Positions 30,635 through 39,032 of a stretch of DNA of 54,635 nucleotides are shown here, piece by piece (within the stretch, counting starts at the first letter, position 1; every line of letters begins with the position of its first letter). This DNA comes from Gammaproteobacteria bacterium 54_18_T64. GTDB taxonomy: Bacteria > Pseudomonadota > Gammaproteobacteria > Pseudomonadales > Porticoccaceae. The DNA lies in contig MAAU01000001.1 in assembly GCA_002162825.1 (NCBI GenBank), positions 1-54,635 of the forward strand. Direction: 5' to 3'. Made by a program: the position numbers and the translations under genes. The notes beneath the pieces were generated by a model. The model did not search any database and had not been told where the DNA came from. It worked only from the letters and a program-made list of their open reading frames with translations.

Positions 30635-31150
30635 CTACGCGATGGCGGCGAGATAAGCCGACATGTCGAAGTCGGTAAATAACCATTGATAGGAAAGCCG
30701 AGAGGGGTGCCTGGGGTGGCCATTGCGGCACAATTTTCCATGGTGTAGCCAGCGCCCACCCCGACTAACGGCCTCTCGATGAAGCTTGATACAGGCCTTT
30801 AATAAATAGGGGCGGGAGCCGATATTCACTCCCCAGGCGGCCCACATCACCGGCGGCTCTTCGCCAAAACTATCAACAATCTCAAGAATATTGCGTCGCA
30901 GTAGTCGTCCATTGTGCGCATGGGGTAGATCGTGCGGATCGGTCGCACGCAGCGGATAGAGATTGGCCATCACAAAGCCCTGATAACCATTGAGCCGGGC
31001 CACTGTTTCAACTTTCGCTACAGTGGTATCAGCCTTTTCCCGATTCGCCGTGCTCGGATTGAGCCCTATGACATAGAGCTTGCTAGCTCCCGATTTACCG
31101 AGGATGAAGCGCGCCGTGTCGCCGCGGTTACAGGAGTACAGGTCATACAT
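30635..31150 (-). CDS. DUF1643 family protein
   Basis: 171 residues. The family block VIGLNPSTANREKADTTV (about 27-44), then GFVMANLYPLRATDP and, near the end, HHGKLCRNGHPRHPSRLSY, are the usual DUF1643 signatures. Function is unknown; the sequence looks soluble. No clear ribosome site before ATG 31150. Confidence 0.85.
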   Translation of the reverse strand: MYDLYSCNRGDTARFILGKSGASKLYVIGLNPSTANREKADTTVAKVETVARLNGYQGFVMANLYPLRATDPHDLPHAHNGRLLRRNILEIVDSFGEEPPVMWAAWGVNIGSRPYLLKACIKLHREAVSRGGRWLHHGKLCRNGHPRHPSRLSYQWLFTDFDMSAYLAAIA

Positions 31151-31186
31151 AGAAATTCAATAAAGCAGAGTTAAGCAACAAAATTC

Positions 31187-31579
31187 CTAAGTGGGATAAA
31201 CAATAAATTCGAGCAGATTTTGGTCCGGGTCGCGAATATAGACACTGCTGCCACCGCTACGGCCACCAACTCGCGCCACTGGCCCCTCCTCAACCTCAGC
31301 CTTGAGCTGAGCCAGTAAGTCATGCAATGCGGTCTCGCTATCGCCCCAAACAAAGCAAAAATCACCGCAACCCGGTTGTGCTGCTGGCCCCCGCAGCGAA
31401 AACCTGTCCGACTGCCAAAGGGCCGGAGTGTGAAAATTAATTTTATTGTCACCAAAGTTGACCGAGTACAAACGCTTGCCGAAGTCATCCCCAACTTTAC
31501 AACCCAGGGCACGATAGAAAGTGATCATCTCATCCACTTTTTGAATGGGGATGGCGACGTGATCGAAGGCCTTAATCAT
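31187..31579 (-). CDS. VOC (glyoxalase-fold) protein
   Basis: 130 residues, two beta-alpha-beta-beta-beta repeats. Likely metal ligands are His7 (FDHVAIPI) and the Glu in NLLEFIVYP near the end. Ends RDPDQNLLEFIV as in lactoylglutathione lyase-like and ring-cleavage families. GGGGGAT lies before the ATG. Grouped on one strand with DUF1330 and an LLM oxidoreductase. Confidence 0.88.
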   Translation of the reverse strand: MIKAFDHVAIPIQKVDEMITFYRALGCKVGDDFGKRLYSVNFGDNKINFHTPALWQSDRFSLRGPAAQPGCGDFCFVWGDSETALHDLLAQLKAEVEEGPVARVGGRSGGSSVYIRDPDQNLLEFIVYPT

Positions 31580-31609
31580 TCTGTTATCCCCCGGTGCTTC
31601 GTGGTATGC

Positions 31610-31897
31610 CTAAACGCCCTCGACCACCATCATCTGGGACACCGCCGATTTATGTCGCGCCATGCGTGCCTCGCGGTATTGCTCCGAGTCGACCCAGGCT
31701 CTAGCTTTGGCCATCGATTCAAAGCGTAAAATCACCGTGCGATTGGGCGTGCGATTACCTTCAAATACATCGACCGCACCGCCACGGGCCAGGTACTCAC
31801 CACCAAAAGCCTCGATGGCGGCAGGGGCCAGTTTTTTATAGGCCTCATAGGCCTCGGGGTCCGTAACTTTGACATCGACAATGACATAAGCGGCCAT
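31610..31897 (-). CDS. DUF1330 family protein
   Basis: 95 residues, MAAYVIVDVKVTDPEAYEAY opening and the FEGNRTPNRTVILRFESMAKARAW block of the family, a dimeric ferredoxin-like alpha/beta barrel fold. Function unknown; often beside catabolic genes. 30 bases before the VOC gene and 43 after the LLM gene, so probably one operon. Confidence 0.9.
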   Translation of the reverse strand: MAAYVIVDVKVTDPEAYEAYKKLAPAAIEAFGGEYLARGGAVDVFEGNRTPNRTVILRFESMAKARAWVDSEQYREARMARHKSAVSQMMVVEGV

Positions 31898-31940
31898 ATT
31901 ATTACCTTGTAGTTAACATTGGGGGAGGGTGTGCAGCGCT

Positions 31941-32822
31941 CTAAATATTGGCCGCTGGCACCACCAGAGTTTCGGCAAAACTATCCAGGGTCTGCTCCAT
32001 CTGCTCGAGACTGTCGGCAAAACCCACTAGGATAATTTGCTCGACGCCGAGATCGGCAAAACGCTTTACCGTATCCAGATCACAGGCCATATCGTAGGGC
32101 GAAATGGCAATTTCGATATCGCTCAGCGAGCGATCGTAAGTGGCCAACATCTTCGACAACTTATCGAGCCGCTCGGGCAGGGATTCCGGCGTCAAACGAT
32201 AACCCATCCAGCCCTGACCAAATTCGGCCACACGGCGCAGGGCAGGGTTGCTTTCACCACCAAAGAACATCGGTGGATGGGGCTTTTGTATCGGCTTGGG
32301 CCCCTGCACACATTCGGGCAGGGAATAGTATTCACCCTCGAAACTGGAGATCTCGTCGCACCACAGGCTGCGCACCACCTGCAGATAGTCTCGAGTGCGG
32401 CTGCCCCGGTGCTCGAAGGGCACATTTAATGCACCAAACTCCTCCGCCGACCAACCCGTGCCGATACCCACCACCATGCGTCCACCGGAGAGCACATCGA
32501 CATCCGCCGCCTGTTTGGCAAGGTACACGGGATTGCGCTGGGGCAAAATGGTGATGCCCGTACCCAATTTAATGGTTGAGGTATGAGCCGCTAAAAAAGT
32601 CAGCACGGTAAAGGGTTCAATGATGCCCGTATCGGCACCAAAGGGTGGCACACCATCGTCGCTGTAGGGGTAGTTTGATTCGTAAGTGGGGAAATTAACC
32701 ACGTGCTCAGCGGCCCAGATATTACTAAAGCCCCTTTCCTCCAGGGCTTTCGCGGTACCGATAATATATTCCGGTTGTGATGCCACTGGCCCACCAAACA
32801 GTGTTTGTACGCCAAATTTCAT
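31941..32822 (-). CDS. Luciferase-like (LLM class) flavin/F420-type oxidoreductase
   Basis: 293 residues from ATG 32822 behind AAGGGAG. TIM-barrel family signs: NIWAAEHV near 35-42, TIKLGTGITILPQRNPVYLAKQAADVDVLSGGRMVVGIGTGW and PPMFFGGES. It is of the type often annotated as F420-dependent, but whether FMNH2 or F420 is used cannot be seen here. Leads the LLM-DUF1330-VOC group, so a role in oxidising a foreign or lipid-like substrate is plausible. Confidence 0.9.
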   Translation of the reverse strand: MKFGVQTLFGGPVASQPEYIIGTAKALEERGFSNIWAAEHVVNFPTYESNYPYSDDGVPPFGADTGIIEPFTVLTFLAAHTSTIKLGTGITILPQRNPVYLAKQAADVDVLSGGRMVVGIGTGWSAEEFGALNVPFEHRGSRTRDYLQVVRSLWCDEISSFEGEYYSLPECVQGPKPIQKPHPPMFFGGESNPALRRVAEFGQGWMGYRLTPESLPERLDKLSKMLATYDRSLSDIEIAISPYDMACDLDTVKRFADLGVEQIILVGFADSLEQMEQTLDSFAETLVVPAANI

Positions 32823-33006
32823 AACGAGACTCCCTTGTAGCGGGACCGGTATTTCTTACCACCAGGCTGAAAACCGGCGCCAATTTATTGTAATTATATT
32901 GCCGCTTGAATTATTCCCGCTGCAGCAGCATTTGTCTATGTCTGGCTAAATCCGCACTACGAGAATAAAAACAACAGATCGGTGAACAGACTGAGCCAGG
33001 TGCTGG

Positions 33007-33663
33007 CTAAAATGTCTCTCGAATGGAGCGCCAGGCGACACGCAAACTGCCGTGTACAAAGGGGGGGCGAAAATAGCCGTGCAATTCACCACGTGGGTTA
33101 ATCAACATCAAATTACCGCTGTGTGAAACCTGATAGTCATCCTCGCCTGTCAATTCGGGTTCGTAGGCGACGAGCAGCTGCCGAGCGAAACTCATCAGCT
33201 CCGTTGGCGTGCCGTGTAAACCGAGGAAACTCTTATCAAAGCGCGCCAGATATTGTCCGAGCTGTTCGGCACTGTCACGCTGTGGATCAACGGTGACCAT
33301 GACAACCTGTAGATCGGCCTTATCTTCCACCTTCAGCGCGCCGTAGGTCTGCGCCAATATCGCCATGGTGGTCGGGCAAATATCGCCACAGTGGGTAAAA
33401 CCGAAGAACACCATGGTCCACTGGCCTAAGACCTGCTGCGAACCAAAGTCTTCACCGTGTTGATCGGTAAGGGCAAATTCGGCCAGTGGCGCCGGTTCAT
33501 CAAGCACTCTGGCACCATAGTCACGCAGCTGATACTTATTTAAAATCCGCGGGCCCGACAATTTACTGCCCACGGAGTAAATTGCAAAGGCGGCAAAGAT
33601 CGCCACCGCGACAACAATCAGGCGTATATTGCGTTTTACCGCAGCATCATCGGCCACTTTCAC
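33007..33663 (-). CDS. SCO1/SenC family copper chaperone
   Basis: 218 residues with an N-terminal membrane anchor (about 16-32) and a periplasmic thioredoxin fold. Copper ligands: CGDIC (a CxxxC in FGFTHCGDICPTT) and the His of VSHSGNLMLINPRG. Delivers copper to the CuA centre of oxidase subunit II. Last gene of the assembly block; 21 bases after cyoE. Confidence 0.94.
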   Translation of the reverse strand: MKVADDAAVKRNIRLIVVAVAIFAAFAIYSVGSKLSGPRILNKYQLRDYGARVLDEPAPLAEFALTDQHGEDFGSQQVLGQWTMVFFGFTHCGDICPTTMAILAQTYGALKVEDKADLQVVMVTVDPQRDSAEQLGQYLARFDKSFLGLHGTPTELMSFARQLLVAYEPELTGEDDYQVSHSGNLMLINPRGELHGYFRPPFVHGSLRVAWRSIRETF

Positions 33664-33683
33664 TCCTTATACTTACTAACTCA

Positions 33684-34598
33684 TTAACCGGGTATATTAA
33701 AAACAGGTGGTACTACCAAGTAGTGGTCGAACAGCATGATGGCAAACAGAGCCAACAGATAAACGATGGAATACTTAAAGGTCGCCATGCCCAGATTGGG
33801 TTTGTCACTGACCATCAACACAATCGCCCAATATAAAAATCCGCCACCCAGCACCAGGGCACCGAGCAGATACAGCCAGCCACTCATACCCGTTAGATAG
33901 GGTAGTACCGTGACAATGATCAGTAGCACGGTATAGAGCACAATGTGCAGTTTGGTGTATTTCTCACCATGGGTTACCGGCAGCATGGGTACATCGGCCT
34001 TGGCGTATTCGTCTTTGCGGTGCAGAGCCAGCGCCCAAAAGTGGGGTGGCGTCCAGATAAAGACAATCAGTACCAGGAGCAGGCCGTAGCCGTGCACATC
34101 ATTGGTCACAGCCGTCCAGCCCAGCAGTGGCGGGGCGGCACCGGCAAGCCCGCCAATCACAATATTCTGCGGCGTGGCACGCTTCAGGTAGAGGGTGTAG
34201 ACCACGGCATAACCCAGTAGCGAGGCCATGGTCAGCCACGCGGTCAGGGCGTTGATGTAGTTCAGCAAAATGCCCATGCCGACAACGCCGAGTACCGAGG
34301 AAAAGACCACCGCCTGCATCGAACCGACACGCCCCGTGGCAACCGGTCGATTGAGGGTGCGCGCCATTTTCAGGTCAATACGACGATCCACCAGGTGATT
34401 AATCGTCGCCGCCGAGGCCGCACAAAGGGCGATACCGAGATTACCCAGTATCAATATATCCACCGGTACCATGCCGGGTACCGCCATAAACATGCCGATG
34501 GCGGAGGTGACAATCATTACCAATACCACATTCGGCTTACACAGCTCGAGGTAATCGCGCCAAATGGGTCTTTCTTTTTCCAACTCTAGTGTGCTCAT
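33684..34598 (-). CDS. cyoE: Protoheme IX farnesyltransferase (heme O synthase)
   Basis: 304 residues, UbiA-type prenyltransferase with about nine membrane helices. The first Asp-rich motif reads NHLVDRRIDLKMARTLNRP, as in CyoE/CtaB. Makes heme O for conversion to heme A by the adjacent ctaA. Adjacent genes are one base apart. Confidence 0.96.
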   Translation of the reverse strand: MSTLELEKERPIWRDYLELCKPNVVLVMIVTSAIGMFMAVPGMVPVDILILGNLGIALCAASAATINHLVDRRIDLKMARTLNRPVATGRVGSMQAVVFSSVLGVVGMGILLNYINALTAWLTMASLLGYAVVYTLYLKRATPQNIVIGGLAGAAPPLLGWTAVTNDVHGYGLLLVLIVFIWTPPHFWALALHRKDEYAKADVPMLPVTHGEKYTKLHIVLYTVLLIIVTVLPYLTGMSGWLYLLGALVLGGGFLYWAIVLMVSDKPNLGMATFKYSIVYLLALFAIMLFDHYLVVPPVFNIPG

Positions 34599-34599
34599 C

Positions 34600-35643
34600 T
34601 CAATCCTGCTCGGCGGGTTTTTCCGCCATCCACATTTTAGTACCCAGGGTAACCAGGCTCAGTAATAACAAGGCGCCACCGGCATTATGCAGCACGGCTA
34701 CGGGAAGGGGGATGACCAACAAGACATTGGTGACACCCAAACCCACCTGCACCGCCAACACCACCAATATCGCTACAGCCATACGGCGCAGCCCACAGTG
34801 GGCAACCTTGAAAAGATAAAAACTGAAAACCAGGAGGTAGGCACTGGTAATAATTGCCCCGAGGCGATGCACCATATGAATCGCCACGCGGGCCTCGCTA
34901 TCCATCAAGCCGCCAAGATAATTGGGGCCAATAGCCTGTGTCACATTAAAACCTTGTACCAGGTCCATCGCCGGCCACCACTCGCCTCGGCAGGTGGGGA
35001 AATCGACACAGGCAACTGCAGCATAGTTGGAACTAATCCAGCCACCCAATGCAATTTGTATAAAAACGATCACCACAGCCGCAATTAATGCCGGCCGCAG
35101 CCCCTGTAATTGCCGCCAACTATCGCTATCGGTGGCCCAACACTGATTTTTCAAACGCAGAGTAAAGAGCCAGAGCAGGGACAGAGTGCTAAACCCCCCC
35201 AAAAGATGGATAGTCACCACCTGAGGCCAGAGCTTCAGGGTCACCGTCCACATACCGAACATACCCTGCCAGACCACCAAAAAAAGTAAAAAAAGTGGCA
35301 GACGAAAGGGGTAGTCCCGCGTCTCACGCTGACGCCAGGCAATCACGCTCAAGGCGATAATGAACAGACCCAGGCTACTGGCAAAGTAGCGGTGTACCAT
35401 CTCAGGCCAGGTCTTATCGGTATCGACCGGCATATCGGGGTAGAGAGCATCCGCCTGGGCAAGCTCTTCTGCCTCCGTCGGCCACGTGAGATGACCATAG
35501 CAGCCGGGCCAGTCGGGGCAACCGAGACCAGCATCCGACAAGCGCGTAAAAGCGCCGAGCATCACCACCACGGTGGCGAGACAGGTGGCTAACAGGGCTA
35601 GACGGTAGCCCGGCTTGGGCACAGGTATTGGTTTGAGAGCCAT
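34600..35643 (-). CDS. ctaA: Heme A synthase (COX15/CtaA)
   Basis: 347 residues, eight membrane helices in two four-helix halves with His pairs (for example MVHRYFASSLG and MVHRLGAIITSAYLL). Also shows the family GCPDWPGCYG Cys pair near residue 39 and TCRGEWWP. Oxidises heme O to heme A. Directly upstream of cyoE. Confidence 0.95.
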   Translation of the reverse strand: MALKPIPVPKPGYRLALLATCLATVVVMLGAFTRLSDAGLGCPDWPGCYGHLTWPTEAEELAQADALYPDMPVDTDKTWPEMVHRYFASSLGLFIIALSVIAWRQRETRDYPFRLPLFLLFLVVWQGMFGMWTVTLKLWPQVVTIHLLGGFSTLSLLWLFTLRLKNQCWATDSDSWRQLQGLRPALIAAVVIVFIQIALGGWISSNYAAVACVDFPTCRGEWWPAMDLVQGFNVTQAIGPNYLGGLMDSEARVAIHMVHRLGAIITSAYLLVFSFYLFKVAHCGLRRMAVAILVVLAVQVGLGVTNVLLVIPLPVAVLHNAGGALLLLSLVTLGTKMWMAEKPAEQD

Positions 35644-35647
35644 GGGC

Positions 35648-36274
35648 TTACAGCTCCGGAGAGAATTTAATCAGGTGTTTTAAGTCACGTAGTAAATCAC
35701 TGCCCTCGTGCTCCGGGGTGTAATACATCATCGCCACACCCTGCTGATCGACCACAAACAAACGCGAGTCCGACGCCGACCAGAGCGAATTACCGCCGGC
35801 AATCAATGACAAAAATGTCGCCTCATCACCCTGCACAACGGCCAAATAGGGGTGCTCACGACTTAAAAACTCCTGCATCTCGGCATCGAGGGGGGCACCC
35901 AAGTTTAAGAAAACACGCTTCACCCGCTGCGATTTTTTATCGAGTCGAACATGCACCTGCCGCGAGATATACAAAAACTCTCGGCAGGCCTCCTGACATT
36001 CCCCCACGAAGGGTAGTAACAAGCGCCATTTGGGGGCCTGCTCCTGCCACAACCAGGGATCACCCTGCTGGTCGGTCAAGGGCATGTCCGCCATTGATAC
36101 AACCGGCTGCAATAAGGCGCCGCGATTACTGGTGCCGAGGATGGATAATAAACGATTGCGCTCACCATCGTCCGTGGGCATCAGTAGAAAACCGCTCAAC
36201 ATCACTGCGATGGTGATTACAATAATCAAAATAAGGGGCAGCTTACTGGTCATTTTACTGGGCGTTTCATTCAT
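35648..36274 (-). CDS. Membrane-anchored SCO-like protein of the cox assembly block
   Basis: 208 residues. One N-terminal helix (about 11-32), then a thioredoxin-like periplasmic domain with a CxxxC pair, C93 and C97 (GECQEAC). The end RLFVVDQQGVAMMYYTP looks like the last strands of a thioredoxin fold. SCO proteins use CxxxC plus a distal His for copper; the equivalent stretch here (SDSRLFVV) has no His, so it may move electrons rather than bind copper, for example reducing CuA cysteines. Sits between SURF1 and ctaA, 4 bases from the latter. The fold assignment is my inference. Confidence 0.7.
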   Translation of the reverse strand: MNETPSKMTSKLPLILIIVITIAVMLSGFLLMPTDDGERNRLLSILGTSNRGALLQPVVSMADMPLTDQQGDPWLWQEQAPKWRLLLPFVGECQEACREFLYISRQVHVRLDKKSQRVKRVFLNLGAPLDAEMQEFLSREHPYLAVVQGDEATFLSLIAGGNSLWSASDSRLFVVDQQGVAMMYYTPEHEGSDLLRDLKHLIKFSPEL

Positions 36275-36307
36275 CTGATTGGGCTCATTACGCTTAACTT
36301 CATTCCC

Positions 36308-37126
36308 TTACTCATCCCCAGCCTGCGCTGAACGACGAACAAAATAGATGGCAACATTTGAATTGGCAAACAGCGTTAAGATCACCAGGGCCAGGGCCAT
36401 GGTAAACCACTGCACCGCGTAAGCCGTGTGTTTTTCTGGCTGGGCACTGACAATGAGCCAGTCGACTCGCAGGGAACCGGGGTGACTTTCCTCAAGCCTC
36501 AGCATGTAGGGATAGACGCTTGCGCCAAGGTAGTGTTCGAGTTTAGTTTGGTCAAAATGCTGAATCACCAGGGGCGAGACATTGGCAGCCCAAATATCAG
36601 CGGCCAAGAGCAGGGGCTCAGCCAGGGGTTTATACAAATAACCCGAGACCTTCTCACCCCCCAGCATTGCGGGGATAGTGGGCAACTGGCTGCGATCAAG
36701 GCCCCCGGCAAGCCAGCCACGATTGACCATTAACCAGGTGGCTTCCCCCGTCGCCAGCACCACTTTCATCGCCAGCAAGACCTCATAACCCGGTCGACCA
36801 CCCTGCACGCGGTTATCAATAAGAAAGACCTGCTGCGGGTGCAACTCGCCATCTGCGATAACACGGAGGTAGCGCTGGGCCAGGTGTCCGTCGCTGCCAT
36901 CATTTAACTCTTCAAGGCCGCTTCGCAAACTGGAAAACAGCACCGGCGGCTTATTATGCAAGGCCCCTTGAGCAGCGAGTATTTCTCTTTTTTCCTCGGC
37001 CCGATGCAACTGCCAAAAACCAGCACTGAGAGTTACCGGTAAAAAAAACACGGTAAAAGCCAGCACTTTCCAGTTCCAGTGCCAACGAAATGTCTCTTTA
37101 GGGCTTACGTGCTCAGAGCTGGTCAT
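36308..37126 (-). CDS. SURF1 family oxidase assembly protein
   Basis: 272 residues. Two membrane helices (about 20-38 and near 245-262) flank a periplasmic domain. Signature GFWQLHRAEEKREIL and NRGWLAG, as in SURF1/Shy1. Helps insert heme A into subunit I. Divergent from the DUF2909 gene, 40 bases apart. Confidence 0.92.
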   Translation of the reverse strand: MTSSEHVSPKETFRWHWNWKVLAFTVFFLPVTLSAGFWQLHRAEEKREILAAQGALHNKPPVLFSSLRSGLEELNDGSDGHLAQRYLRVIADGELHPQQVFLIDNRVQGGRPGYEVLLAMKVVLATGEATWLMVNRGWLAGGLDRSQLPTIPAMLGGEKVSGYLYKPLAEPLLLAADIWAANVSPLVIQHFDQTKLEHYLGASVYPYMLRLEESHPGSLRVDWLIVSAQPEKHTAYAVQWFTMALALVILTLFANSNVAIYFVRRSAQAGDE

Positions 37127-37166
37127 ATGTGCTTAAATAATAACCCCAAGTATTCGGAGATTTGTA

Positions 37167-37439
37167 ATGTGGCTTAAAGTCGCCATTGTGTTGTTGTTTA
37201 TCGGTATTCTGATCAGCCTAAGTAGCGGGCTGGTGTTTTTGGTCAAGGATTTCAATAATTCAAGATTACGTACACTGTATTCACTGGGTACGCGCATTAC
37301 GCTCGCCACTGTGATGATGGGCCTTATCGTGTACGGTTTTTACACCGGTCAGCTTTTCAGTAAAGCACCCTGGGATAACAAAATTCATGGCCAACATGGC
37401 ACGCCGGTGATCACTGAACCCAAGCATAAACAACACTAA
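37167..37439 (+). CDS. Small twin-helix membrane protein (DUF2909-like)
   Basis: 90 residues, ATG behind TCGGAG. Two hydrophobic segments (about 4-26 and 45-65) and a charged tail with several His. The only plus-strand gene inside the cox block. Similar small proteins occur at this place in pseudomonad cox loci; function unknown. A strong terminator follows. Confidence 0.82.
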   Translation: MWLKVAIVLLFIGILISLSSGLVFLVKDFNNSRLRTLYSLGTRITLATVMMGLIVYGFYTGQLFSKAPWDNKIHGQHGTPVITEPKHKQH

Positions 37440-37451
37440 ATATCTTTTTAC

Positions 37452-37494
37452 CCCATAAAAAATGGCCAGGAATTACCTGGCCATTTTTTATGGG
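37452..37494. terminator. Bidirectional terminator between the DUF2909 gene and oxidase subunit III
   Basis: Perfect 19-base arms (CCCATAAAAAATGGCCAGG and its reverse complement) with a 5-base loop AATTA. The A and T tracts lie inside the outer stem, so both convergent genes are ended here. Confidence 0.93.
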
Positions 37495-37510
37495 CAACAA
37501 TAACGCTAGC

Positions 37511-38413
37511 TTAGGCCAGGACGTAGACGAATAAGAATAAGCCCGCCCAAACCACATCGACAAAGTGCCAATACCAGGAGGAGGCCTCAAAGCCAAATTG
37601 GTCATCGGCGCTAAAGTGCCCTTTCAAGCCACGAATCAGCTGAATTAACAGCATAAAGGTACCCATGGTGACGTGAAAGCCGTGAAAGCCGGTGAGCATG
37701 AAGAAGGTGCTACCGTAAATACCCGACTCCAGGGTCAAGCCCATTTCGGTATAGGCCTCGTGGTATTCCTCGTACTGCAGAAAGAGGAAGATAATGCCGA
37801 GAAGTACGCTTACTGCCAGCCAGATATTAAATTTCTTACGGTCATCGTGCTTGATAGCGTGGTGGGCAAAATGCACGGTCACACTTGAGGTCAGCAGAAT
37901 AATGGTATTCCAGAGGGGTAGCCAATGGAACATCTTGTCCCAACCCGGAAAGCTCATATTATGCTCGGGGCCAATGAATTCATTACTACCAGCGGCCTGA
38001 GAGGGCGTCTCCATCAGTGGCCACTGGGCGGTGAATTCCGGCCATACCAAGTGAATCATGTCGCTCCTATCGCCCTCACCACCCAACCAGGGCAGCGCTA
38101 AAGTGCGAACATAAAAGAGGGTGCCAAAGAAAACGGCAAAGAACATCACTTCCGAAAAGATGAACCAGCTCATGCCCCACACATAGGAGCGCTTCAACTG
38201 ATCGCTGTTCATACCGGCGATATTTTCTCGAATCACCGTGCGGAACCAAATATACATAACTGCAACTAGCAGGGCGGTACCGACCCAAAGTATGCCGCTA
38301 GCACCATCGTTGAGCAAAAGCCCAGCGCCCAACGCCATCAAGCCCAGAGCCAAGGCACCAAGCACCGGCAAGCGGCTCTCTTCGGGTACGTAGTAATTAC
38401 TTTCTGTTGACAT
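37511..38413 (-). CDS. ctaE: Cytochrome c oxidase subunit III
   Basis: 300 residues from ATG 38413 (MSTESNYYVPEESRLPVLG) with GGAG eight bases upstream; the 32 codons before it belong to the spacer. Seven-helix subunit with the typical WFIFSEVMFFAVFFG, GFHGFHVTMGTFML and SSWYWHFVDVVWAGLFL blocks. Last gene of coxB-coxA-cox11-coxC. Confidence 0.97.
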   Translation of the reverse strand: MSTESNYYVPEESRLPVLGALALGLMALGAGLLLNDGASGILWVGTALLVAVMYIWFRTVIRENIAGMNSDQLKRSYVWGMSWFIFSEVMFFAVFFGTLFYVRTLALPWLGGEGDRSDMIHLVWPEFTAQWPLMETPSQAAGSNEFIGPEHNMSFPGWDKMFHWLPLWNTIILLTSSVTVHFAHHAIKHDDRKKFNIWLAVSVLLGIIFLFLQYEEYHEAYTEMGLTLESGIYGSTFFMLTGFHGFHVTMGTFMLLIQLIRGLKGHFSADDQFGFEASSWYWHFVDVVWAGLFLFVYVLA

Positions 38414-38462
38414 TTTATATCTCCAATACTCCGCGTTGCTCAACGCGGTAACTGACAGGTAA

Positions 38463-39014
38463 TTAGTTGTTCGCCGCCACCGCGGTTTCTGTAGCGTCCG
38501 TGACATCAAACAGGGTATACGACAGGGTAATGGTGGTCACGCTGGCCGGCAGCTCCGGGGCAACAATAAACACCAGGCCCATCTTGGTTTCTTCACCTGA
38601 CTTCAAGGGCTGTTGGTTAAAACAAAAGCACTCTGTTTTATGAAAAAAATCGGCCGCATTATTGGGCGTAACATTGGGCACGGCCTGTGCAACCATATCC
38701 CTCGCCGTGGGGTTTCTGGCATAAAACTCGACCGCCTTTTTTTCCCCGGGATGCACTCGAACCTGATATTCCACGGGGGAAAACTCCCAGGGCATGGCGC
38801 CATTGTTGGTCGCGACAAACTGAATTTTTATTTCCCTTTCGCCATCTACAGCAACCGCTGCGCCCTGATATTGCCCTTTGGTTTTACCACCAATGCCAGT
38901 GAGTTCACAAAAGACATCGTACAAAGGGGGCATCACAAAGACTGCAAATACGAACATGCCAATCGCGGCCACCACTAACTTCAAGGTGATTTTCTGTGTC
39001 GCGTTGATTGACAT
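38463..39014 (-). CDS. ctaG: Cytochrome c oxidase assembly factor Cox11/CtaG
   Basis: 183 residues. N-terminal helix about 10-30, then an immunoglobulin-like periplasmic domain with the copper-binding CFCF motif (TECFCFNQQPL). Delivers copper to the CuB site of subunit I, its upstream neighbour. Confidence 0.95.
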   Translation of the reverse strand: MSINATQKITLKLVVAAIGMFVFAVFVMPPLYDVFCELTGIGGKTKGQYQGAAVAVDGEREIKIQFVATNNGAMPWEFSPVEYQVRVHPGEKKAVEFYARNPTARDMVAQAVPNVTPNNAADFFHKTECFCFNQQPLKSGEETKMGLVFIVAPELPASVTTITLSYTLFDVTDATETAVAANN

Positions 39015-39032
39015 GCTCTACTTCCTCCCGCC

